Positions 11,126 through 23,162 of a DNA stretch of 64,000 nt are shown here, piece by piece (within the stretch, counting starts at the first letter, position 1; the number at the start of each line of letters is the position of its first letter). Source of the DNA: Blumeriella jaapii (lineage: Eukaryota > Ascomycota > Leotiomycetes > Helotiales > Drepanopezizaceae). The stretch is from NCBI GenBank assembly GCA_009599575.1, contig VWND01000035.1:124001-188000 (forward strand). Reading direction: 5' to 3'. A program made the position numbers and the translations under genes. Under the pieces are notes generated by a model. The model was not told where the DNA came from. It saw nothing but the letters and a program-made list of their open reading frames with translations, and did no database searches.

Positions 11126-12264
11126 GGCAATGCTAGTCAGTGGATGGCTTTTGAGACAAGAATGTCTGTCAATTGAGAGGAACATGGGCCAAACAGTCGT
11201 GGCTGTCTGGTGAAAAATGTTCGAGAGGGGGTGGAGGAGAAGGGATTGGAGGGCTCAGGGAGGAGAGAATTCGAATGGTGACACAAATTCACCAGCCAGC
11301 CCATTTGTCGGTCATCGAGCTCAAGACCAAGCCCGAGTTCCGGTCGCACAGATACTTCAGTACGACTCAGACCCGAGGCAATGGCAACTGCAACTGCAGC
11401 GTCATCACCATTCAATGCTCTTTCAGACCCATTGATTGCCCATTTTTTATCCTTCCCCGCCCATGTTCAGGCCCCATCTGCAGGACGGAATGGAACAGAA
11501 CCCAGGCTTACTTTTCCGCTTCACCACCGATTGCAAACTCGAGGACAATCGCCTCTCGTGGCTGACGGTGTGACGGTCATTTTGCGTGCGGGAGAATCGG
11601 GGGACCGGGCGGGAGGCGGGAGAAGAGGATCTGTGGCCCTTTGTAAGAAGTAAGGTACTGTAAATCAGGTCGGGGCGTGCTCGAGAGCAGAGCAGCACAG
11701 GGCAGAGAGGCGGCGGATGAAGCTCGATGCTAGGTGGGTCCTTGCTGGTCGGTCTGGTGCACAGTGTGTTGGCTGGTGGTGTTGCAGGTTCGTTGGGCGG
11801 GTGGAGGTGAATGTGAAGCTCGACTGGAGAATTCAACTTGAAGTTTTTGGAAAATTAGCTTTGCCCGGGGACGCGCTAAGTAGTCGCGGGGCAGTGACAT
11901 CGGTCGGCACGTGCGAGGGCGGGAGGTGAAAGAAGATGGAGACATATGCGTCTTGGTTGGTAGTTGGGTCATTGGTGATGGGTTGATCCAAAGGAGCTAC
12001 ATCGGTATGTCGTGTAGCTATTCCGTACTCGAGTGTGATTTGCTGATCACGTGACTTGAGAGTAGTCTTCACGTGATCCGTCCGCGCGAAGCTGAGCGGA
12101 AGGCTGACAACACACGCTCCCAAACCCCAAACCTGCAGCCTCGCGAGCAAACGACCGAGAACGTGGGAACGACAAGCTGTGGAACAGAGAGAAACCGAGA
12201 TAATGCAAACACGATGTGAGCTTCCTCCTTTCTTTCTTTTCTGCCTGCCTCGAGGTTCCTCTAA
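11126..12264. other. Divergent promoter region between Nep1 and ankyrin gene
   Basis: About 1.1 kb between two genes transcribed away from each other. No protein-like frame is convincing. It includes CT/GA-rich segments and, near the ankyrin gene, two identical TCACGTGA palindromes listed separately. The ankyrin gene's own start codon is probably in the last 80 bases. Confidence 0.5.
12047..12076. promoter_or_regulatory. Paired TCACGTGA E-box sites
   Basis: TCACGTGA occurs at 12047-12054 and again at 12069-12076, 22 bp apart (two helical turns, so on the same DNA face). CACGTG is the core site of fungal bHLH factors such as Pho4/NUC-1, Cbf1 and SREBP-like proteins. The sites are about 130-200 bp upstream of the ankyrin gene and 920 bp upstream of Nep1. 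Regulation by a bHLH factor is inference from motif and spacing only. Confidence 0.5.
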
Positions 12265-13035
12265 TGCAACTCAAGGATCGAGCCCTCCCTCCGCCTCCGC
12301 CGCGCAATCCACTCGGCCGACACCCTCCTCGTCGCCCGCATCCTCCGCGCCAATCCCTCCCTTCTGCAAAACCCCGATACCTCCCCCTCCGGCCTCTCGA
12401 ACACCAACCTCCACCTTGCCGCCTCCCTCGGCCACACCAGCATCGTGTCCCTCCTCCTCTCGCTCTACCGGCCCGCCTCCTCACCACCGACCACGAACCC
12501 GCGCGACCCCCCGGCCCTCTCCTCCCTCCCGCTCAACGAAGAGTACCAGACCCCCCTCCACCTCGCCTCCGCAAACGGCCACACGGAGATCGCGCATCTC
12601 CTCTGCGCCGCGTGTCCGAACTGTATCAAGCGTGGCGATGTGCGCGGCCGCGACGCCCTGATGCTGGCGAGTCAAGCCGGGCACGATACCGTCGTGCAGA
12701 TCTTGCTCACGTTCTCGCCATCGGGGCCCGAGAAGCTGCTCGAGGGCGCGGATGTGGACGGCAACACGGCGCTGCACTTTGCGAGCTCGAATGGGCACTC
12801 GATGGTCCTGCGGACGCTGTTGGCGGCGGGTGCGGATTCGGAGAAGCGGAACGTGTGGAGCTGGACGCCCGTCGCGTACAGTGCTACGGTGCAGGCCGAG
12901 GTGTATTTCAAGGGGCTCGTTGCCGAGGTGGAGAGAAGGCGGCAGGTCGGCAGGCAGGCGAGGGAGAAGGGAACGGGAGGTGCGGTGAGGGTTGTGAACC
13001 TGGGTGAGGGTGGGGATGATGGTCGGGGGGCTTAA
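12265..13035 (+). CDS. Ankyrin-repeat protein, 5' end unresolved
   Basis: The frame is open from 12265 (after an in-frame TAA) to the stop at 13033-13035, about 250 aa. Repeats in order: SLRLRRAIHSADTLLVARILRANP, NTNLHLAASLGHTSIVSLLLSL, TPLHLASANGHTEIAHLL, RDALMLASQAGHDTVVQILLTF and GNTALHFASSNGHSMVLRTLLAAGAD, then the conserved tail SWTPVAYSATVQAEVYFKGLVAE. This composition resembles conserved fungal ankyrin proteins of the AVO2 type (TORC2-associated in yeast), but that identity is inference. No ATG lies in this frame before the first repeat. A short first exon is likely: an ATG at 12203 is followed by a GTGAGC donor at 12216, but joining it to AAG at 12276 or GAG at 12282 does not keep frame. 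The start is therefore not called. Confidence 0.75.
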   Translation, partial: CNSRIEPSLRLRRAIHSADTLLVARILRANPSLLQNPDTSPSGLSNTNLHLAASLGHTSIVSLLLSLYRPASSPPTTNPRDPPALSSLPLNEEYQTPLHLASANGHTEIAHLLCAACPNCIKRGDVRGRDALMLASQAGHDTVVQILLTFSPSGPEKLLEGADVDGNTALHFASSNGHSMVLRTLLAAGADSEKRNVWSWTPVAYSATVQAEVYFKGLVAEVERRRQVGRQAREKGTGGAVRVVNLGEGGDDGRGA

Positions 13036-13493
13036 GGAGGACCAGAGAATGGACCTGAGGCGTAGGAATGTCTGTTTGATAAGAGCAACGTGGCGAACGA
13101 GTTTCTTAAGCGTGGAATAGATTTTCGGGATCCGGCACGGTGTCTGGAGTTATGTGAAAACACATGGGAAACCGATAGATACATGGCGAGCAATGACAGC
13201 CATCTCACGGCACTACTAGCCATCATAACATCCAGAAATGTACAATCCACAATTTGCAACATTGTGAAACTGGGCTTCGTGTTATTTTACTCGACATTTG
13301 CAAAGTGCCTGCCTAGCGTTTACGAAATCGTCATCAGTCGACAACCTTCTAGTGTCGCATTTTCATGCCTCCAACTTACAGAAAAGGCATGTATTCCAGG
13401 CGAAAACTTGTACTATCGTTCCACAAGAGTTGTACTCCAAATACTGTACCGGGGCAAGCATAAACTCACAGACACAACACAGTCAGTCGAGAT

Positions 13494-13602
13494 TGACTCA
13501 TTCGAGTCAATTTTCTGACTCGTAATTTTCCAACCAAGTCAGACATTTTGAGTTGAATAGAAATCACGTAACGCACATGATCTGAGTCATACAGCAGAGT
13601 CA
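13494..13602. promoter_or_regulatory. Cluster of five TGACTC/GAGTCA (Gcn4/AP-1-like) half or full sites
   Basis: Full sites TGACTCA at 13494-13500 and TGAGTCA at 13583-13589, with partial sites GAGTCA at 13504-13509, TGACTC at 13516-13521 and GAGTCA at 13597-13602. In fungi TGACTCA is bound by the bZIP regulators Gcn4/CPC-1/CpcA. No gene start lies close by today. The retroelement block begins 290 bp to the right, so this could be a promoter cut off from its gene. Function is inference. Confidence 0.35.
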
Positions 13603-13652
13603 GTGCTACAAGAGCTGCTTGTTGGGAGAAGTAGAGGGGAAAGCATAGAACA

Positions 13653-13679
13653 TACAGTACTGTACAGTACAGTACAGTA
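13653..13679. repeat. TACAG microsatellite
   Basis: About five imperfect units of a TACAG/GTACA pentamer, self-complementary in part (CAGTACTG). Simple sequence; no function proposed. Confidence 0.8.
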
Positions 13680-13891
13680 GATACGCGAGGCTGTTCTAGC
13701 CTACGCCAACGTCTATTTCCCACAAATCATAAAAACGATCGCTTTGCATCAGTTTGCACGTATCCTTAAGATAGTTCAAGGTTGATTTTCAAATTCTATC
13801 GTAAGGACATTTGATTTCTTTCGGTTCTTGACTGAGTGAATTACATGAAGTAAGCGGATATACAACAGCGAAAACTACGTGAAATCAAGAT

Positions 13892-14193
13892 TGTTGCGCT
13901 ATATTTACATTCTTTTATTTCCTTTTATTTCTTTTGTTTCAGATTCATTCTTTTTGTACGCTTTCAGTAGTTAGATGTTCCTGGAGCTCGGAAAGGCTCG
14001 TAGTCACGTAATAACGAGCCTTCTCGGAGACTAGTTTTTCCGAGCGATTAACTAAGCGAGCCCGAACCTTCCGTTTTCTGCGAAAAGCTCGCCAATCAAA
14101 TTTAAAACAATACAAATAACATTTTACTATATACAATTTATTCGTTTCAGCTTCCGGTGAGAATTCCTATCGATTATTCAATTATACACGACA
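13892..14193 (+). repeat. 5' LTR of copia C (302 bp)
   Basis: Matches 50920-51221 over its full length, differing mainly by C-to-T and G-to-A changes. It contains a possible stem, AGGCTCGT with ACGAGCCT 12 bp later. It opens TGTTGCGC and ends CACGACA. Confidence 0.92.
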
Positions 14194-14849
14194 GTTATAA
14201 GCTCCGGAGCCAATTAATAAGCTTTTTTTTGCAATACATACGCTAGGAAATTCGTTGAGAGCTTTTACCGGTCAATTCATTCGAATTGTCAAAAGATATT
14301 CGTAGAAGATTATATTTTGCAGAGTTTTTTTTACTTGGCAAAAGGCCACGAATCGATAAAAAGCTATTAAAAATGCGAAAAGCATTAATTTTTCGATTTT
14401 TTTAATTTATAAATTTTATTTTTATTTTTCTATTTTTTTTAATTTAATCAATCGACTTTTTACAACGAAAATAATATATCGGCCCCTACGAAAAAAAAGG
14501 TTTTCTTTTACGATTTAAAATCGTGGATTTTTTTAATTAGAAGCGTACAAATTTCACCGATCAGGGATTTTTTTTTTCGATTACACCGATTTTGACCTTT
14601 CATTTCGTTTTCTTATTAATAAACGATTATAAAAACAGTTTTCTTATTAGTTTATCGATTAAAAAAACAAAAAGCGCTAAGCAGATTACGATCGAAAATG
14701 CGCCGAATACAATAGTATAACCGAGGTAAAAAAAAGCCGCCGTAACGATTAGTAATTTCTCCGACAAACTTCGACCAGCCAATTTGATTTTCGACGATTT
14801 AAAAAATAAAATCGATTATTTTTTCAAAAACTATTTAAAAAAGCTTAAA

Positions 14850-15420
14850 AAATGGCAAGAATACGTTATTGCTTATTAAAAGTTATTCGACTGAATCTTT
14901 TTAATTATAGAAATCAGTTTAATAAACTTTGTAATTGCTTAATCGGAAATCAACGCTATTAATAATAAAAAAGCGTACGCCATTTTTCATATTAATTTGT
15001 AAAAAGATTTTTTAATAAATAAAAATATACGTAAAATCAAAGATCTATACTACGAAAAAAAGCAAAGGTTATTCTAGGCATTCGTTCGTATTTTAAAAAA
15101 AAATATTGCTTTTGTATATTTTTCCGTGGTCAGTTTCGTTAAATCTAATTATAAAAACACTTTTCGCAAAACGTACAGCGGAAGGGTGAATATGACCGAA
15201 TAAATGAAAAAATAGCAGACCGCTTACAAAACAGTTATCGAATATAAGATTTTTAATATAAATGGCCGTTACGCTGCTATCGATTTTTTCGACGCAGTCG
15301 CCGCATATATTAATTTATAATAAGCGAACGGCAAAAAAGCTAAGTATTTAAAAAACGAATTTGCCGGCCTTTTTATAAAAAAAACTTTAATCGAACTAAG
15401 TTTTATAATTTTTTTTTTTT
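14850..15420 (+). pseudogene. Copia C Gag-like frame, RIP-degraded
   Basis: One frame can be followed for about 190 codons from KWQEYVIAY, interrupted only by TAA, TAG and TGA where CAA, CAG or TGG would restore sense. Position just inside the 5' LTR and the helical character fit a copia Gag (UBN2-type). The assignment rests on position more than on motif; no zinc knuckle is clear. Confidence 0.55.
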
Positions 15421-16499
15421 AAAAACAACCGAAAATTCGATAATTCAGGCCGAAAGGTCGGAGTTTTTGCTATTTTTCTTTTCGATTTTAAAAACAACGA
15501 TACTTCGAAAAATCGTAAAAAAAAAAAAAAAAAAAAGGCAAAAAAAAAAAAAGAAAAAAAGTATAATTACTTATGCGATATTTTCAAAAAAAGCGCTATT
15601 TTTTATTTTTCAACCGATTATAAAAAGCTTTTGTACGCAATAAATGGTCGTCGTAAAAAAAAGATTTTTCCCAATTCTTCAAACAGGCAGAAAATCGCTG
15701 AAATGCGAAAAAAACTGTTTTTTAATTATAAAAAAGCTTTAAAGGCTCTGAATAAAAAAGATATCCAAATAATCGCAATTAATAAAATTCTTGGAATTTT
15801 AATAATTAAGCCAAAATAGATTTCAAAATTAATTTTTAAAAACGATTAAAAAAAATTTTTTATCGTAACTTTTTGTTTTTTTTATTTTAATGCGATCAAA
15901 AAGCATTTCGGAATCAACGTTTTGATTTTAAAACCTGGTTAATATTATTTTTTAAACAAAAACACCTTTTTTGACAACTGTTCTAAAATCTATTTAATAA
16001 ACGACAAAAACCTTTTTATCGAAAGGTTTTATAAGAAAGTTGTTAATTTTATTAATAACGTTTATACAAGCATATAAAGTTTTTTAATCGTCGGGAAAAA
16101 AAATCGTTTAATAAAAAAAGCTTTTCGCAAAAAAAATAAAAAGCTTTGAAATATAATTTTTAACAACGTAGCGTTCGTTTTAAACTTTACTATTAATATT
16201 ATTTTCGCTAGTCTTTTGATTAAAAAAGATTATTGGTTTTAAGGGTTAAATAATACTTTTCGTTCTGAAAGTTTTAAAAGTTTTATTTTAAAACGTTAAT
16301 ATCAAACGATCGCCGATTTTTATATATTTAAATATATTAAAATCAATTGCTTTTTTTATTCGCATTTTCTACGTAATAATTTAAACTTTTTAAAATATAA
16401 TTCGCTCGGCCTAATAATTTATATAACTTCGAAACGTCGTACGCGCTATAAGTTTAAAAAAAACAGCGTGTTTACGTACGATCGGAATAACGATACGCG

Positions 16500-17131
16500 C
16501 TTATAGCATTTTCGTTCGGGCTATTTGGATAAAAACGCGTTCGAAAAGCTAGTCGAAAACATTCGTAAAATAAAAATCAAAAGTTTAATCAAAATGGAAT
16601 ACGAAAAATATGCTATCACGCATTTAAAATAAATGATTTTAAAAGTAATATTAAAAAACAAGTTTTCCAAGCTTTTTTTTCGTATCGGCTAAGATTTTTA
16701 CGACTATTCCAAAAGTCGTAAAAAAGCTTACAACGGCTCGACGTAAATATTTTTAATAAAAAACGAATATAATAGGAAAATTTGAGCTTTCGTTATCAGG
16801 ACGAAAAGTATAAAAATCGTTTGAACCGTTTTCAAACGTTCGACGCATAAGTAAAACGCTAATATAACTTTTTTATTTGTAAAATTCGATAAAATAACGA
16901 ATCGTCGATGATTTTAAAATAAGAAAATATTATTTCGAAATATTAAAAATAAACGAAGCGCGAAAGTATCGATTTGGAATTAATTTTATTTTACGTATAC
17001 TAGCCAAACGGCTCGATCGAATAAGCAGAAAAGGAAATAATTAAGCGTTCGATAAAAATAAAAATTAAAACGGAACTTTCAATTTTTTTTTGGCCCGAAA
17101 CGATAAAAGCAGCAGCGCATTTATATAATAT
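16500..17131 (+). pseudogene. Copia C pre-integrase and integrase, N-terminal half
   Basis: Frame contains HFRSGYLDKNAFEKLVENI (copia GAG_pre-integrase, usually RFGH), then MEYEKYAITH, where Tyr residues stand where the family has Cys of the zinc site (TGC to TAC by G-to-A). It continues into integrase core sequence and stops at AAAHLYNI, where gypsy A-outer begins. The C-terminal half resumes at 46238. Confidence 0.75.
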
Positions 17132-17398
17132 TGTAAAACGGTGATACCTTGTATTAATGGGAGTTGGTAGTTTTAGCTATGGTCGAGGCATGGACCCCTC
17201 CGAAACCCCCTGCCACTGACTATCTTCAACAGATATAAAAGCAAAGCATCCCTTTAGATAGTATTATAAGCACGCAGTTTAATTTATACTTTTATTTATT
17301 TATTTTTTCTTTTTTTCAGTTTTTTTTAAGGATTTCCTAAATTATTTTACTTACCGATATATGGCCGTATCAGTTTGGTTTTCCTATCTACTTTTACA
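17132..17398 (+). repeat. 5' LTR of gypsy A-outer (267 bp)
   Basis: Lightly mutated copy retaining TGATACCTTGTATTAATGG and CATGGACCCCTCCG. Its sequence is visibly closer to the neighbouring A-inner 5' LTR than to its own partner at 45967. Confidence 0.92.
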
Positions 17399-20147
17399 TT
17401 TGATAATTTACGCAGGGATTTAAACTTCGATATTTCGTTTTTATATATTCGCCGATATATTTCTTAAATTTATAATTAAAATCGATTTCGATATTTCGCT
17501 ATTACGGCTTGAAAAATCTTTTATATAATATTATTCGCAGCTGCATTATATAAAAGACTTTTAATAGCTTTTTTTATTTTGCGCATAGTTATTAAATTAC
17601 AAAAGTATAATATATTTTAGAAACGTTTGAAATTACGGTCAGGCAATTCTGAACCGTGCGAAATTTAAAATTCGAAAATCGCTTTTTTATTTAAAAATAA
17701 CAAATCGAATATTAATTTATACGCTTCGACCGCTGCGCTCGGCCTTTTTGAATTAGATTTTTTTTGGTCAAACGCCTGGCGAAAACTCAACCTTCTGATT
17801 TTACGTTTTATAATTATAGCAATTATAATTTGCGGCTTTTTATTAAAAGTAGTAAGAAAATAGCTGTACGTGCATTAGCCTGAGCCACGGAATATCGAAA
17901 CCGTGAATTATATAACAATATTATATTAATTCAGTTAATTTACTAAAAAATAAGTTTTTTAATACGCTATTCAAATGTCTAAACGCAATTTTATTTTATT
18001 TAATTCCTTCAGAAAACACAAAGACTTTTTTAATAGCTCTTTTATTAAAAACGACTTTTTATATTAAAAACCTTTAATCTGCAACTTCAGAAAACATTTA
18101 TTCGTTTAATTTAAACCCCACCAACTTTTTCGCTAATATTATAAACAACGACGCTTTTCGTTTTTTTATGCGAAGCCGTATGCCCCTTCTTGGCTCCTTT
18201 GGTACATCCTTATTTAATAGCGCGAATATTACCGATTTTATCGAGAAATATAAAAAAACTTGTAAGGATTTCGGAATTTTTAAAACTAAAATATTCGATA
18301 AATTTTTTCGCTATTATAACCCAACCATTAAAAATATTATCAAATCGATAAATAAATAAAAGGCTATTAAGGCTCGAAACTGGCGTAAGTTAATTAAAGC
18401 TTTAAAATCGGAATTCCGAAATTATAATCGCTAGCAAATTCGCGATACTATCGCTTTTTTTAAATAATTTATTATAATAACTCGCCAAGCCAAAAAACTC
18501 AAAGCCTATTATCGTATTTATACGAAGATTTTTAACGTTTTCGTTAATAAAAAAGTCTTAAGCGAAATTAAGCAAAAAAGATTGTTTTTACTTGGCCTTT
18601 CAATTAGCATTCGCAATAAGATTATTAAGCATTTTAAAATTAATAAACAAAACCTTAAAACCTTCGATTAGTATTTCAAATTTGTGAAATTCGTTTTTAA
18701 GCAAAACCAAAGCGAACGTATTATTAAAACCATAAACCAAAAAAAATCTTTTTCTTCTATTTACAAGAAAAATATAAAAGCTTTAATGCAAAAACATGCC
18801 CAGCTATTAAAAATTACCGAAATCGCTAAAAAACAGCCAGTTATTATACTATTTAATCGTTTTGCAAAATTTACAAGCTTGGAAAAGCTTAATAAGAATA
18901 TCGAAACTCTCGTATTAAAATTTACCGATATTAAAATTCAAAAATTTCAAAGCAAAATCGAAGATTTTATGTAATAGCAAAAAAAACTCTTTTACGTTAA
19001 TTCGGATAATAAAAACGATTAAAATAGCTTTTATAACAATTATTTTTTTTAAAATGCGCGAAGCGATTAATTTCGCTAAGCCACCGTAAAAGTAATAGCT
19101 GCCTAATAGCAATTTTCTCGTACTAGCGATCAAAATTAGCGAAATACTAATTATAATAACGATTATTAAAAAAAAAAAAAAAACTAACGCGGAAATTAAA
19201 ATCGCGGCTATTAAAATAATAAAAATAATTATTAAAACAGATTTCGTGGCCTTAAGTATAAATTTTATAATAACAAAAAAATTTATTGCGAAAAATTTTA
19301 TATTCGCTTTAAATGCAAAGCATTTAATTTTTGTATAAATAATAAAATCTATTATATTAATAAATACGAAGCGATCTGCCTCGGACCGACGAAAGCAGGA
19401 ATAAGCCTTTTTAACAAAGCTAAAAACCAGAACTGATTAAATACTATTCGTTTAAAAATAAAAGGTACGGAATAAAACGATTGTTTAAAAAACAGAAAAG
19501 ATGCAAAAACGATTTTTATTAATAAAAAAGAAAATATTCCAAAAAGCGTATTAATTAAAAAAAAAACCTTTATCCTAAGCGTAAATGAAATTCAAATATA
19601 TAAATAAAAAACAAATACATATATTACTAATGCAAGTATCGCATTTGCAAATATTATAATTGCATAATCAAGCCAGCGAATTATAAAAAAGCAAAGTGTT
19701 TTTGTTTTATTCGCTAAACTAATAGGCGTGAAAAAAAACGTTAGAATCGAAAAAAAAAAAGATTTTAAAATTCGAAAAAAAATCGATAAAACTATTAAAA
19801 AAACGCCTATAATAGAAAAAATTAACGACGATATAAAAAATATCGATACCGATATCCCGGTTTAAATTATTCAGAAAATACCAGCTTTTAAACGCCTATT
19901 ATTAATGCGAAGCGAAAAATAAATCGACAAATATATCAGTTCCGAAGCCGTCGACGAAGCTATTAAAAAAATTATAAAACAGAAAATTAAATTGAAATTC
20001 AGCGATTTATTTAATACAAAAAAGAAATTCGACAAAGTTATTAATAAACAAATTTTTATATTAAAAAAAACGAAAAAGTTAAAATTATCCGAAAAGAAAA
20101 CGATTTTAAATTGAAAAAAGACCAAAAAGAAATTTATAATACCGTAA
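17399..20147 (+). pseudogene. Gypsy A-outer Gag region
   Basis: 2.75 kb nearly identical in order to 20415-23160. Readable frames include NITDFIEKYKKTCKDFGIF near 18,220 and a Lys/Asn-rich segment near 18,690-18,970, then a basic and acidic tail leading towards protease. Position between 5' LTR and protease defines it as Gag. It ends at ATACCGTAA, the left side of the A-inner insertion. Confidence 0.7.
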
Positions 20148-20414
20148 TATAAAACGGTGATACCTTGTATTAATAGGAGTTGGTAGTTTTAGCTGTGGTC
20201 GAGGCATGGACCCCTCCGAAACCCCCTGCCACTGACTACCTTCAACAGGTATAAAAGCAAAGCATCCCTTTAGATAGTACCATAAGCACGCAGTTCAATT
20301 CATACCTTTATTTATTTTTCTTTTTTTTTTTTTAATCTTTTTTAGGGATTTCTTAAACTATTTTATCCACCGATATATGGCCGTATTAATCTGGTTTTCC
20401 TACCTATTTTTATA
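20148..20414 (+). repeat. 5' LTR of gypsy A-inner (267 bp)
   Basis: Starts TATAAAAC (TG mutated to TA) and ends TTTTTATA (from CTTTTACA). It keeps most of the C residues lost in the 3' LTR at 31172. Confidence 0.92.
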
Positions 20415-23160
20415 TTTAATAATTTACGCAGGGATTTAAATTTCGGTATTTCGTTTTTATATATTCGCCGATGCATTTTTTAAATTCGCAATCAAAATCG
20501 ATTTTAATATTTCGCTATTACGGCTTAAAAGACTTTTTATATAATATTATTCGCAACTGCATTATATGAAAAACTTTTAATAGCTTTTTTTATTTTACGT
20601 ACAGTTATTAAACTACAAAAATGCAATATATTTCAGAAACGTCTGAAATTACGGTCAGGCAATTTTGTACCGTGCGAAATTCAAAACTCGAAAATCGCTT
20701 TTTTATTTAAAAATAACAAATCGAATATTGGTTCGTACGCTTCGACCGCTGCGCTCGGCCTTTTTAAATTAAATCTTTTTTGGTTAAACGCTTGGCGAAA
20801 ACTCAATCTTTTGATTTTACGTTTTATAATTATAATAATTACAATTTGCGGCTTTTTATTAAAAATAGTAAAAAAATAGCTGTACGTGTATTAGTTTAAG
20901 CTACGGAATATCGAAACCGTAAATTATATAATAATATTATATTAATTTAATTAATTTATTAAAAAACAAATTTTTTAATACGTTATTCAAATATCTGGAC
21001 GCAATTTTATTTTATTTAATTTTTTTCGAAAACACAAAGACTTTTTTAATAGCTCTTTTATTAAAAACGATTTTTTTATATTAAAAACCTTTAATTTGCA
21101 ATTTCAAAAAACACTTATTTATTTAATTCAAATTTTATCAACATTTTTATTAATATTATAAACAACGACGCTTTTCGTTTTTTTATACAAAGCCGCATAC
21201 CCCTTCTTAGCTCTCCTGGTGCACCTTTATTTAATAGCGCTAATATTACCGATTTCATCGAGAAATATAAAAAAACCTATGAAAATTTCGGAATTTTTGA
21301 AACTGAAATGTTCGATAAACTTCTTCGCTATTATAACTTAATTATTAAAAATATTATTAAATCGATAAATAAATAAAAAGCTATTAGAGCTCGAAACTGA
21401 CGTAAGCTAGTTAAAGCTTTAAAATCGGAATTCCGAAACCACGATCGTTAGCAAATTCGCGATATTATCGCTTTTTTTAAGCAATTTATTATAACAATTC
21501 GCTAAGCCAAAAAACTCAAAGCCTATTATCGTATTTATACGAAAGTTTTTAACGTTTTCGTTAATAAAAAAGTCTTAAACGAAATCGAATAAAAAAAATT
21601 GTTTTTATTTGGCTTTCCAACCAGTATTCGCAATAAAATTATTAAACATTTTAAAATTAATAAACAAAACCTTGAAACCTTCGATTAATATTCCAAATTT
21701 ATAAAATTCGTTTTTAAACAAAACCAAAGCGAACGTACTATCGAAGCTATAAACCAAAAGAAATTTCCTTTTTTTATCTATAAGAAAAACGTAGAAGCTT
21801 TAATGCAAAAACATGCCCAGTTATTAAAAATTACCGAAATCGCTAAAAAACAATTAGTTATTATATTATTCAATCGTTTTGCAAAACTTATAAGCTTGGA
21901 AAAGCTTAATAAAAATATCGAAACTTTCGTATTAAAATTTACCGATATTAAAATTCAAAAACTTTAAAATAAAATCGAAAAACTTATGCAATAACAAAAA
22001 AAACTCTTTTACGTTAATTCGAATAATAAAAACGATTAAAATAGCTTTTACAATAATTATTCCCTTTAAAATACGCGAAGCGATCAGCTTCGCCAAGCCA
22101 CCGTAAAAATAATAGCTGCCCAATAGCAATTTCTTCGTGCTAACGATTAAAATCAGCGAAATATTAATTATAATAACGATTATCAAAGAAAAAAAGAAAA
22201 CCAACGCGGAAATCAAAATCGCGGCTATTAAAATAATAAAAATAATTATTAAAAAAAATTCCGTAGCTTTAAGTATAAATTCTGTAACAATAAAAAAATT
22301 CACTGCGAAAAACCTTATATTCGCTTTAAATGCAAAGCGTTTAATTTTTGTATAAATAATAATATTTGTTATATTAATAAATACGAAGCGATTTGCTTCG
22401 GACCGACGAAAGCAGAAATAAGCTCTTTTAACAAAGCTGAAAATCAGAGCTGATTAAATATTATTCGCTTAAAAGTGAAAAGTACGGAATAAAACGACTG
22501 CTTGAAAACAAAAAAAATGCAAAAACGATTTTTATTAATAAAAAAAAAAACATTTCAAAAAGCGTACTAATTAAAAAGAAAACCTTTATCCTAAGCGTAA
22601 GTAAAGTTTAAATGTATAAATAAAAAATAAATACATATATTACTAATACAAGTATTACATCTGCAAATATTATAATTGCATAATTAAGCCAGCGAATCAC
22701 AAAAAAGCAAAATGTTTCTGTTTTATTCGCCAAACCAACTGGTATAAAAAAAAACGTTAAAATCGAAAAAAAAAAAAATTTTGAAATTCGAAAAAAAACC
22801 GAAAAAACCATCAGAAAAACGCTTATAATAAAAAAAATTAACGACGATATAAACGATATCGATACCGATATTCCGATTTAAATTATTCAAAAAGTACCAG
22901 CTTTTAAACGCCTATTATTAATGCGAAGCGAAAAATAAATCGATAAATATATTAGCTTCGAAGCCGTCGACGAAACTATTAAAAAAATTATAAAATAAAA
23001 AATTAAATTAAAATTCAGCGATTTATTTAATACAAAAAAAAAATTCGACAAAGTTATTAACAAATAAATTCTTGTATTAAAACGAAACGAAAAAATTGAA
23101 ATTATCCGAAAAACGATTTTAAATTAGAAAAAAACCAAAAAGAAATTTATAATACCGCAA
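20415..23160 (+). pseudogene. Gypsy A-inner Gag region
   Basis: Counterpart of 17399-20147. Contains the ITDFIEKYKKTYENFGIF block near 21,250 and an Asn/Gln/Arg-rich segment near 21,960-22,300. A Cys-containing stretch near 22,280-22,380 may be a decayed zinc knuckle. An acidic segment follows up to the protease. The apparent minus-strand hydrophobic frame at 21,932-22,303 is the antisense of this region. Confidence 0.65.
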
Positions 23161-23162
23161 TT

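Larger units (their letters stand above)
13036..13886. other. Host sequence between ankyrin gene and the repeat block
   Basis: Contains the 3' flank of the ankyrin gene, the TGACTCA-type cluster at 13494-13602 and the microsatellite at 13653-13679. Frames on either strand are short and unrecognised. Base composition is moderately AT-rich but lacks the extreme C/G loss seen past 13,892. AAGAT at 13887-13891 is the left target-site copy of copia element C. Confidence 0.5.

Noticed and set aside
12216..13007. 263-codon plus-strand frame overlapping the ankyrin gene
   Set aside because: Pro/Arg-rich shadow of the ankyrin frame in GC-rich DNA. The repeats are in another frame.
17132..20414. LTR-X-LTR at the left of the gypsy cluster read as a separate short (3.3 kb) element
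   Set aside because: X1 stops exactly where Y2 starts in the family sequence, and the flanks of 20148 and 31438 match as a mutated GCAA target. An inserted full copy explains the order better than a short element.
21932..22303. Hydrophobic minus-strand frame of 123 codons that looks like a membrane protein
   Set aside because: It is the antisense of the Asn/Arg-rich Gag segment of gypsy A, and the partner copy at 18,915-19,133 repeats the same effect. A/T-rich antisense codons read as Ile, Phe and Leu.
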